NCBI RefSeq assembly: GCF_000330505.1
Contig: NW_004443615.1
Coordinates: 421,866 to 485,865 of the forward strand
Direction of reading: 5' to 3'
Source: Entamoeba invadens IP1
Lineage: Eukaryota; Evosea; Mastigamoebida; Endamoebidae
DNA: 64,000 bases
The position numbers and the translations under genes are program-made. Of the stretch, positions 38,476 through 47,513 are shown piece after piece. Each line of letters begins with the position of its first letter. Position 1 is the first letter of the stretch. Below the pieces are notes generated by a model. That model did not search any database. It saw only the letters and a list, made by a program, of their open reading frames with translations, and was not told where the DNA came from.

Positions 38476-40653
38476 ATGCCAAAACACCACAAAACGACAA
38501 CAGACGAAAGTGATGAGATTGAAGATGTCGAAACGTCGTCTCATGTTGTCAAGACCAAAGTGTTAACAATGAGTCGAATGCAGTCGATATTAACAAAAGT
38601 TCAAGCGTTATCACATTACTCACATTATATAACGGAATTAACTGAAGATTATAATACCAACAAAGACAAATTTGACACCGTTTATAAAGGGGTGGTAGGA
38701 CAACTTTTAAAACTCAAATTAAAGTCAAAACCGGTGTTAAAGGTACTCAACTTTCTAGTTGAATTGGCCGTTGCTCCCGACTCCCCTCTCACCGAGTACA
38801 CTTTGAAACTTCATTCACAATTAACTGCAGCCGCTGATGTCATTGTTCGACAGCGATCCATTTATATTGTCATGCGCGTCTTAAACTCGTTGCCCGACAA
38901 CTTCACGTTACCCGAAGATTTACACGACGAAGTCCAACAGCAACTCGTCGAACGACTCAAAGACAAGTCCGCGGACGTTCGAGTGTACTCCGCACTGTCA
39001 CTGAAAAGGTTCCACACAAGACAACTGGCGGAGTCTTTGTCGGACCCAAGAGCACAAGTAGTGGTCGCCGCACTACAGTCGATTGCGATTGATGAGACTA
39101 CCATAGTCCCTATTATTAGACTAACTGGCGATATGAGAAACACTGTCAGGGAATACGCGTTTAAAACAGTTCAAAATATCCCGATTAGTAGTATCACAAT
39201 CACTTCGTTGTGTTATATATTACTCCACGGGTTGTGCGAGGACAACACTAAGTGTAAGTCGGCGTTCGAGGAACTTGTCGTGTTTTGGGTGAAACAACTG
39301 GGGTATGAAGAGTTCTTAGTCAAAATATCGGAGGCTACGATCCCCGCGTTACCTCCAGGGGAAGCTGACAATCGGTCGGATTTCGAAAGGTATAGCTCTA
39401 TGATATTAAATTGTGTTGATTTAGTTTCTCGATTGTGTGAGGGGGTTGCTGGTGTTGAATTAAGTGGGAGTGACAGTGAAGTGATAGTGAGAAGTGCTGT
39501 ACTGATTCAAGCGTATAACAAAGATCCGACCATCGAAATGCCCGACTCGAAAGTAATAATCAAAGCGTTTGAGAATAGAGGGGAGCTCTGTTTATATTTT
39601 CTTTTGGAACTTTTGGACTGCGTGAATTGCGAAACGTTCAATGTGTTGGAAGTTGTGAGAAACAAAAGGAAGGAGGTAGTCGAAGTGGGTTGTCGAGTGT
39701 TGGTACGTATTGATGAGTCTGATCACTTCGGTCAAATATGTGATGAACTCAAGTTGATAGAGGAAGACGCGCAGAACGTGTTATTACACAGCTACTACAT
39801 CATTTGTATCGAAAAGAATTACATCTTACCAGAACAATTTCTTGATTATCATGTTGCGAAATACATGAAGCTTCTTGGGAGTAGTGAAGAAAGTGAGAGA
39901 GTGGAGACCATGGAATTCATTGGATTGACTGCTTTAGTGAATGTGGAGGATGGGCAGAAATATGAGACGATCTTTAGGGCTGGGTTGACCAAAGACACCG
40001 ACCAAGTCCGTGTGATGGGGGCGAACTGTTTGATTGATTTGTATTTACTTTCGCATAAGAAAGTAACGAACGAAATTCGCGAGGAACTGAACGATGCATT
40101 ACTCTCACTTGACGCCGAATTTTCCGTTGACATCACAAAGAATATCATTCGGTTGTATTTGAATGGGGGAATTGACATTTCGGAGGAGAGAGAGGATATC
40201 TGCTTAGCGAAGACACTGATGTCTATGTTGATTCGGTCACCAGAAGGAAGTGTAATACGCGTTGTCTTGTACTCATTCTTTGTGTGTTACTCATTACGCG
40301 AGGATGGGATGAAATTATATGAAATGTGTTTGGATGAAGCAGGCCCGGAGCTTGAAAAGATCACAGAAGTTTATGTCCCAATGTTGGCCCAAGAGCATTC
40401 GGAAGTCCACGAACACGTCTTGGATATGTGTATCCAGCGCCTTGGTGTGTGGAGTAAAGACGAGGAAAAATACCCGGACGAGACGCTTTCCACCTTGATT
40501 AATGTGTTTTACTTACTTGATTACTCCGGCCGCACAAAAGAAATGAAGGAAATCGTCGTCGATCGACTCAAAGTAATTGAAACGCAACGGAATTCTCAAA
40601 GACTCAAAGAGGAGTTGGACGAACTCATTCAGCGGTTTGAGGAGTTGGATTGA
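38476..40653 (+). CDS. Condensin complex subunit 3 (CAP-G), HEAT-repeat protein
   Basis: This 725-residue protein is built of HEAT repeats. The part VIVRQRSIYIVMRVLNSLP, LVERLKDKSADVRVYSALSL and VVAALQSIAIDETT is characteristic of the CAP-G/Cnd3/Ycg1 subunit of condensin I. CAP-G with CAP-H binds DNA and clamps it for loop extrusion in mitotic chromosome condensation. The N-terminal 30 residues are acidic and Ser/Thr-rich and may be phosphorylated. The usual length is 900-1,000, so this is a short version lacking the disordered C-terminus. No intron. Confidence 0.85.
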   Translation: MPKHHKTTTDESDEIEDVETSSHVVKTKVLTMSRMQSILTKVQALSHYSHYITELTEDYNTNKDKFDTVYKGVVGQLLKLKLKSKPVLKVLNFLVELAVAPDSPLTEYTLKLHSQLTAAADVIVRQRSIYIVMRVLNSLPDNFTLPEDLHDEVQQQLVERLKDKSADVRVYSALSLKRFHTRQLAESLSDPRAQVVVAALQSIAIDETTIVPIIRLTGDMRNTVREYAFKTVQNIPISSITITSLCYILLHGLCEDNTKCKSAFEELVVFWVKQLGYEEFLVKISEATIPALPPGEADNRSDFERYSSMILNCVDLVSRLCEGVAGVELSGSDSEVIVRSAVLIQAYNKDPTIEMPDSKVIIKAFENRGELCLYFLLELLDCVNCETFNVLEVVRNKRKEVVEVGCRVLVRIDESDHFGQICDELKLIEEDAQNVLLHSYYIICIEKNYILPEQFLDYHVAKYMKLLGSSEESERVETMEFIGLTALVNVEDGQKYETIFRAGLTKDTDQVRVMGANCLIDLYLLSHKKVTNEIREELNDALLSLDAEFSVDITKNIIRLYLNGGIDISEEREDICLAKTLMSMLIRSPEGSVIRVVLYSFFVCYSLREDGMKLYEMCLDEAGPELEKITEVYVPMLAQEHSEVHEHVLDMCIQRLGVWSKDEEKYPDETLSTLINVFYLLDYSGRTKEMKEIVVDRLKVIETQRNSQRLKEELDELIQRFEELD

Positions 40654-40791
40654 TTGCGTCTGTGTTTTCTTTGTCCCATTTACAATCGCGTCAATGCAGA
40701 GTAATACATTGAATAGTAAAAATACTATAGAAATATATGATATAAAAAAGAACTAGAACATTGCAACTAGTAACAAATATAGTAACAGGAA

Positions 40792-42510
40792 CTATACTAA
40801 GGTGTCATTAGAGAAGTTGGAGAGTGACTTGTGTTTGGACATATCATTAGTCACCAACGACGGTGTTGGTGTTCGGTCGAATAGGATTGGAGTTGGACAT
40901 GGCGATCCATTGATTGGAGTCACAAATTCTTCTGGATTTTGTAAGTAGACACTTTGTTTCCTCCTGACACAACATCGTCGTGGGATGGTGAAGATCTGTG
41001 TGAAGTTTTTGATCATGAAGGTTAAGATGTGGTTGGTCTTTGTGTTATGTTCGAGTAATGGTTTTCCTTCCAATTTTTCGTCGCAATAAAATATCGACGG
41101 AGACACACATGTTGCGATAGACTCCGCCGTCATTTTCGACTTCTCTGAGCGACTTAAAGATGCCATAAAAGTTATTATGTAATTCAAACAAGTGAAATGT
41201 TCCGGTGAGAGAGAGGTCTCCAATTTCATTCGCATGTCTTCACATATCTTCTTTTGGACCTTTTCGTCGTCTCCTTTGGCATCCAGAGCGTCTGCTTATC
41301 ATTCTTATTCCCACGTTATTGTATAGAAAGAGTTATTAATATTTGTATAATAAATATAGAATTTGTTATAATTAGATAACAAATTGTATATTTATAGTAA
41401 TGCTATTATACATTATAGTTTGTTTTTCAAAAGGCAAGGAGAGAAACAAACCATCCCATAAGAAGAACATCGGTATTGCTTCCTTTGGAATCAGTTTACC
41501 AGGGATTTCTTTCAAAAACGTTTTCACGAGATTTGCGACCAAATAAGGGTCTTCATTTGAATAATTGATAGCTAGGAATCGAATTTGTGCGTGATTGATT
41601 TTGTCTGGTGTTGAAGAGACTCTAAACAGCCCTTCAGAGTCTATCCCGGACGTGTAAAGATACTTCAAAGCCTTTTCAAGGCCGAAAGGGATTTGAGTGT
41701 TTTTCCTGTTTTCGTCGTCGATCAACTTTTTGAGAGGTATTCCAAAGTAGTTTCTGTACTTTGAAGAGTCTGCTTTTGTATTTTCTTCGAAGGCTTTTTG
41801 GAGTTGTTGTTGTTGACTCCGCGTGACGTCAATTTCAGACTTAATATTGGTCACCTTTTCCATCTCGTTTTTCACTTCGTCGAATAAGCCAAAAGTGTTG
41901 AGGAATACGCCCAACGTCTCGATTTCGAATTTGTCAAGAGCCAATTGTGTATTAGCAAGTGCTTGGGAGTACTTAGGGTTTGAAGGAGATATCGAGGATG
42001 TTGTCATCGCGAGTTCTCCTTCGATGAAACAGCGCATTACCTCATTCACATTTTTGTCTAAATTGATTTGGAGGTGGTCTAAGACCTTCACGAAGTTGTT
42101 AACTAACTCACCACACTGTGTCATTGCTGTACACACTTTTTGGATATTCCCCATATCATTGTTTTCAAAGCGTGTTGCGCAATTCTTCATGCTTTCAGAT
42201 ACACCAATACCAGCGTGTGCTGCAACTACGTGTCAATGTAATTGAGTATTTATCTTCAGTTTTGAATGCATGGAAATAGAACAGAGTGAATGTTTCACTT
42301 GATAATAACTCAAAAATAGGAATCTATTTTTGCTTGGAATTTTTCATACATAAGAATGACAAATAACAAACGCGCTATGTGTTGTGTCCACTTTTTGGTC
42401 TTTTTAAGAATGTCCTTGTAAAAGAGTTTGATTTCATCGACCATCACTTGCGTCTTTTTGGCGTTTTGTATGAACACAGTTTGAGACTTTTGAGCGGAAG
42501 ACGATTTCAT
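40792..42510 (-). CDS. RhoGAP with N-terminal BAR-like coiled domain (3 exons)
   Basis: Exons are 42510-42372, 42225-41452 and 41291-40792; the introns are 146 bp (42226-42371, GTTTGT...TAG) and 160 bp (41292-41451, GTTTGT...CAG). The joined frame gives 470 residues. The first half is helical (KLFYKDILKKTKKWTQHI through GVFLNTFGLFDEV) and looks like a BAR-type membrane-curving dimer. The RhoGAP domain runs from about 225: FGIPLKKLI, SGIDSEGLFRVSS (the conserved Arg is the arginine finger), ANLVKTFLKEIPGKLIP and, in exon 3, SLSRSEKSKMTAESIATCVSPSIF. It should turn off a Rac or Rho GTPase at curved membrane. The first intron also contains an open stretch in another phase, so a different first junction is possible. 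Confidence 0.82.
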
Positions 42511-44108
42511 TGGAATAAAAGTTCGTTAATAATTTGGTTTGGTTTTTAAACGAAAAAAGGTGTTTTAGGTATTGCATAAAAAACCCCAATAAATTACATC
42601 CATTTTATCCCTTATTTTTATTATTATTAGCAATGTTAAAGGAAAAAAGAGTGTTATAAATAAAACAATAACATGAACTCAATTTTCTATTTGAATAAAT
42701 ACTATTGACATGGTAATAAATTATTTGTGATTAAAACACTCCCTTGTATCGATGGAAATGGTGAGCGGTACACTTTTTAAAGGAAATAATTGGGATGAAA
42801 GATAATATTGATGTTTTGAGCTGAAAACAAACTGTCTTCACTGTCAAATAAAATGACAAAAATGATAGTTAATATATAATACAAGTTATTTTATAAATAT
42901 AACATTTCAAATAACATTTTTATCAAAAATGTTTTTCATTTTTTGGAATGAAATGTAATTTTTATTGTGTTAAAATCAACCATATTTAATTTTCTTTAAC
43001 ATCATTTTATCCAACTTAACCTTACGAAGTGAAAACTGGATAATTTATATCCTTGATTTTTTCACTTAAAATAAGTCACTTTTTTTATTTTTGTATTTGA
43101 ACTAAAAAGATCTTTAATTAAGAACGGCGTGTCACAAACCAATTTAAATTATGTAAAATTGATAAAAATCGAAGCGCTCTCATGAAAATTTTTGTGTATG
43201 TCTCGTAACAGCAAGTATTGACTATTTTGAACACATGGAAAATAGGAAACATGGGTCTGTAAAGACCAGTAGTTTGCGCGAAAACTAATCGATTTCGTGT
43301 TTTGAATTTATTTTTAATTATTCTAAAAATAAATTATGATCTAGATAAATCTTATCCAGATTTCACCTTCCCACAAAAAAAGTTGATTCAGTTGACTTGC
43401 TAAGGTTAAAACGACAATCCAAAAAAAAGACACCTTTCGTCATGAAATAAACTTTCAATACTAAATTTTATAATTTATTTTTAAATTTAATTTTTTAAAG
43501 TGTAAAAACATTTTATAATTTAAGTAATAACTATTATTTAAATAAATAAATTAATCAAATATTAATTAGTATATTAGTTAATTATAAAAATTATAATAAA
43601 TAACAATTTTCATTTTTTCAACACAATTACCAATAGAACAAAAATTCATTAATATTTATAAAATAATTAAAACCAAGTAAGTTATTTATAAATAGAATTT
43701 GTTTTTAAAATAATCCAATTGGTATACAAATAATAAAATATAGTATATCATTTCAAAAAAAAAGGATCGAAATAATCTATAAAATACTACAAATTATAGT
43801 ATAATTATTATTTATCATTAATTAATTCATTACCCGTTATATTCTACAAAAAAACGCCCAATAATTATAAATAAATGATTTATTTTTTACTATGCAAGAA
43901 TTAAGTCCAAAATAGCATGTTTTACTACCCGATATATAACAACACACAAACTATAAAATTATATTAAACAAACCATTAGTATAGTTTTTTGTTTGCCCAA
44001 ATTAGAATTTCAAGAAATTCAACCAAATTTGGTGCTTTTTGGTCTGTCTCTGTACTGACATCAAAGAGCCAAGCCCAATAAATAAACTTTGAAGTCACAA
44101 TCAAGTAG
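42511..44108. other. Long AT-rich intergenic region between divergent Rho regulators
   Basis: About 1.6 kb without a gene separates the RhoGAP and RhoGEF starts. An imperfect inverted repeat pair lies at about 43029-43053 and 43351-43374 (listed separately). The remainder is AT-rich filler. Confidence 0.6.
43029..43374. repeat. Imperfect inverted repeat pair spanning about 345 bp
   Basis: GAAGTGAAAACTGGATAA near 43029 matches, in reverse complement, TTATCCAGATTTCACCTTC near 43355, about 16 of 18 bases. Next to the left arm is a second partial inverted copy ending TTTTTTCACTT near 43070. It could be a decayed MITE. Outer boundaries and target duplication are unclear. Confidence 0.3.
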
Positions 44109-46145
44109 ATGACGACGATCGAACAGACTGAGTTTGGGAAACGTCTTTTTGAGAACCGTCGGTATATAGTTGAAGTGAACAGCCGGTACAGATTTGAACT
44201 TAAAACGTTCGATTCAGTTGAAGGAGTTTTGGGGCTTTACACTTCAAAAACAAGTTCAGATAAGAAAATCAGTTTAACACTTGATACGTTGTTCATGAAA
44301 TCATTTAAGGTGTATATTGAGTATCTTACCCATAACACTGTGTATCTTGTTGGGGAACACCAAGACTCTATGTTCATAGCATGCTCTTTATTACAATTTG
44401 GAGTATCTATACCAAACTCTTTGAATTATGCACTCAAATTTGAACCTTCTATTGACAACGAAGAGGACAAATTAAAGACGTTTGTTGCGTCTGTATATGA
44501 AGTCCTTTCATTTACAACAGCAGAGTCGATCACCATTTTTAATACCAAAAATGATGGTGCTGTATTTCGCAAATGTGTTCTTAATAACAAAAATGCTGAT
44601 GTTGTAAGAATAATATCAGAGTGGCTCGGAGTCGCACAACCCACCCTCTTGATTAAAACACCAACAAAACCACAACACCCCCGTTCAAATTCCACTTCAC
44701 TCATTTCGTCATTGCCAAATTTACTGAGCAAAAGCGACGAGTTAAGAACACGCAGCGCAAATGATCGCAAGTCTTCCTCGTGCAAAAACTCCCCCAAAGA
44801 GAAAGAACGCAAAGTAGATAAAGATCGGAAGACTTTTGGCTTTATCAAAGATATCGTTTCACTGGGCGGCTCTTTAACTTTTGGCAACTCCTCCAAGTCC
44901 GAAGACTACAGAGCAACAGACGACAAACAAAAGGTGCCCAGTCCACACTATGAGAATGACACCGACTCTTTCCAGACGTGTCTCAATAGTGCAAAAGCAG
45001 TCTCTAGTGACTCATATAGTAACTTAACTATCACTGAACTTGAAGAGAATAACAAAGAGTACACACTTACAGACACACAGCTGAAAGGGATTGTTGGTCT
45101 TCAAAGTCAGGCAAGAGGGTTTATCACTCGAAAAACTTTCTCTGTCGACAAAATGCAGATGAGGAATTCTGCGATTACTGAATTGTACGACACCGAAGTC
45201 TCTTTGTTAAAGAAGATGGAATTGATGGAGAAGCATTTTATGAAGCCGATGATGGCGGTTGGGATCGACAAAAAGGTGATCAAAAAGATCTTTGTAACAC
45301 TTCCGCAGTGCATTGAATCTTCCCGCATCTTTGTGAGGAATTTAGAGAAGGTCTGTGCAAGCAAATTGCATGCGGAGAGTTGCGTTGGGAATGTCCTTGG
45401 AAGAGTGATACAGTACATCACACCCTATTTAGCATTTACCACTGATTATAATATAGCAGAGAAGACTTGGAAGGAAGAGAGTAAAAGCGCGATGATGCGG
45501 AAGGTCATCCAAATGGCTGCAAAATGTGAAGAATTAGAGAACACCCCTCTTAATGTGTTATTAATTCAGCCCATTCAGAGGATCATGCGATACCCCATGT
45601 TGATTAAAGAGGTTCTTAAATTCACGCCACAGAGCCATCCAGACTATTTCTGGCTAAAAGACGCTCTCAAGAAGTATGAATATTTCTGTACTTTATCAAA
45701 CGAAAGATCAAAAATGCGAGACGCACTTATGGAACAAGCAAGTGAACTTGAGATGGACAACTTGTTTGTCGATAATAGATATTTGATATGGGCCGGGTTC
45801 ACAACAGACAAACATAAGACGAAAATTCTGGTCTTTAATGACTCCGTTGTTGTAGCTCAGAAAACAGTGAAGAGTTTCTTAGACCCAATAGCGTCTCTTG
45901 GGCATAATGAAAAGAATCAAAAGTGGAGTATCATCGATTCTATTGCAATCGACAAAGACATTAATATCGCAACTAATGGAAAGGTATTACAAATTAAAAA
46001 GTATGGGAGAAACCAACCACTTATGGCGGAATTGCAGAGTGAAGAGATCACACAAGAAGTGTACAAAAAGATTAGTGGCGCAATAGAGATGGGGTGGTTT
46101 GACATCGAAGATACCACTTCATGGGCAGATTGTTTACAACTTTAA
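44109..46145 (+). CDS. RhoGEF (Dbl homology) protein with IQ motif and PH-like domain
   Basis: The product has 678 residues. An IQ-like calmodulin-binding helix (GIVGLQSQARGFITRKTF, about 325-342) lies directly before a DH domain (about 350-545), which starts RNSAITELYDTEVSLLKKME and contains LLIQPIQRIMRYPMLIKEVL, the conserved CR3 helix. A PH-like domain follows (RYLIWAGFTTDKHKTKILVF). Residues 185-300 are Ser/Lys-rich and disordered. It should activate a Rac/Rho GTPase. The gene runs divergently from the RhoGAP gene. The same IQ-DH-PH order is seen in the gene at 58311. Confidence 0.9.
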   Translation: MTTIEQTEFGKRLFENRRYIVEVNSRYRFELKTFDSVEGVLGLYTSKTSSDKKISLTLDTLFMKSFKVYIEYLTHNTVYLVGEHQDSMFIACSLLQFGVSIPNSLNYALKFEPSIDNEEDKLKTFVASVYEVLSFTTAESITIFNTKNDGAVFRKCVLNNKNADVVRIISEWLGVAQPTLLIKTPTKPQHPRSNSTSLISSLPNLLSKSDELRTRSANDRKSSSCKNSPKEKERKVDKDRKTFGFIKDIVSLGGSLTFGNSSKSEDYRATDDKQKVPSPHYENDTDSFQTCLNSAKAVSSDSYSNLTITELEENNKEYTLTDTQLKGIVGLQSQARGFITRKTFSVDKMQMRNSAITELYDTEVSLLKKMELMEKHFMKPMMAVGIDKKVIKKIFVTLPQCIESSRIFVRNLEKVCASKLHAESCVGNVLGRVIQYITPYLAFTTDYNIAEKTWKEESKSAMMRKVIQMAAKCEELENTPLNVLLIQPIQRIMRYPMLIKEVLKFTPQSHPDYFWLKDALKKYEYFCTLSNERSKMRDALMEQASELEMDNLFVDNRYLIWAGFTTDKHKTKILVFNDSVVVAQKTVKSFLDPIASLGHNEKNQKWSIIDSIAIDKDINIATNGKVLQIKKYGRNQPLMAELQSEEITQEVYKKISGAIEMGWFDIEDTTSWADCLQL

Positions 46146-46273
46146 CTTTATGTGTTATTTGTGTTGTGTTAAGTAAAAGTAACTACAAACAATTTATAAT
46201 AGAGATTCTTGAGGTTCTGCCTTCTTCATCTGACAATCCTTCGGTGAATAATGTCCTTTTTGTTATTTGTTTG

Positions 46274-47254
46274 TTATTTATAACATGTGTTACAACGAAA
46301 CAAACCTTTACCTCTTAATATAAATACATCCCCAATACCTTGGAAATTGGATTCAATGTCAACTCCAATGGTCGAGCATGAAACACCATTTTCATCAGCA
46401 ATTTCTAAACTGTAATTAGACAATTCATATGATAGAACAACGTCACCTTCTTTTCTTTTGTTATTTCGGTCGTTCAAGACAACAACAAGAAAGTCTTTTA
46501 CTTTTGTACCCAATTTGGTGATATAAGTGGCTGAGACTCCTTCATATCCACAAATCTGAAAATAGAGTTTGACCATTACTTGTGTTTTTGATGATCTTGA
46601 AGCTCGACTTTTCCTTCTACTTCTTCTTCTTGCTAATATTGAAGAGTAGCAATCAGGATTATCTCTTAGAATGAAGTCTAATGAACCAAATTCCCCAATT
46701 GTTGATAAAGGTTCTAATGGAGGGAAATCTTCATCAGGAATACCATTTTCATCACAAATTTGAAGGATATAAGAGTTATCCATTTCCCTCAAAGGTGCTA
46801 ACAAGAATCCCTTATTATTCTCTTGAAAGTTTATATTTTTCATATCCTCATTAACTCTTTTGATGACCATGTTAATGAAATCCTTTGTCAACATTTTTGG
46901 TTCAAAATAAAATGAACAAGAGTTGAGTCTGTATTCCTTTTCAAAGTGGACTTTAACTTGTTTAAGTAATATGGTAGTCCGGCTATTTCGAGGAATTCTT
47001 GGGATCTTTTGGACTTTAAATAAGTTGTCTGCATCTCCTTCTGTCATTCTTCTTTTTGATTCACTCTTAACAATACAATGGGGTTCTAATGGTGTCACAT
47101 TCAAATCTTGGTCAGATGTCAATTTTGAATCAAATGCACAACTCTCCATTATTCCACAAAGATGTTCTTTTTCATTCATTTCGTTCAGAGCTCCTTTCAG
47201 TTCAAATTTACTGATCAAAGAAGACTGTGACATGTTAAAAATCATCGAGTTCAT
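46274..47254 (-). CDS. SIN1-like TORC2 subunit (CRIM/ubiquitin-like domains)
   Basis: This 326-residue protein starts at the ATG at 47254; the open frame begins six bases earlier at a TTG. The key element is SYILQICDENGIPDEDFPPL followed by LSTIGEFGSLDFIL (about 162-197), which is like the CRIM domain of SIN1/Avo1 that presents Akt and other AGC kinases to mTORC2. A second ubiquitin-like, Ras-binding-type domain follows (VMVKLYFQICGYEGV...YSLEIADENG). A basic Arg/Ser tract (RRRSRRKSRASRSS) sits between them. No PH domain is visible. The 3' end is unsure: a GTTTGT donor at 46291 could splice to a further short exon ending near 46180-46210. Its likely partner, the Akt-like kinase, is in the same window. 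Confidence 0.6.
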   Translation of the reverse strand: MNSMIFNMSQSSLISKFELKGALNEMNEKEHLCGIMESCAFDSKLTSDQDLNVTPLEPHCIVKSESKRRMTEGDADNLFKVQKIPRIPRNSRTTILLKQVKVHFEKEYRLNSCSFYFEPKMLTKDFINMVIKRVNEDMKNINFQENNKGFLLAPLREMDNSYILQICDENGIPDEDFPPLEPLSTIGEFGSLDFILRDNPDCYSSILARRRSRRKSRASRSSKTQVMVKLYFQICGYEGVSATYITKLGTKVKDFLVVVLNDRNNKRKEGDVVLSYELSNYSLEIADENGVSCSTIGVDIESNFQGIGDVFILRGKGLFRCNTCYK

Positions 47255-47513
47255 ATCCAAAGAATGAAAATTTGAGATGGTGTATCAATGTCCTCTTCTC
47301 TGCTCTTTTCGCAAGTAATTAACTTGTAGAGGACAAAAGTGGACTCCTACAATTGTAATACAATTTATAATTTATTATAATAAAAACGTACTATAGTTAT
47401 TTTATAGAAAGAAGTTATAAAAGGGTTGAGACAATTGAGTATTTTAAACCACTAAATGAGCAGGTCAAATTGTACCCAAACACATAACAAGTGATACAAA
47501 ACAATCAATAATA

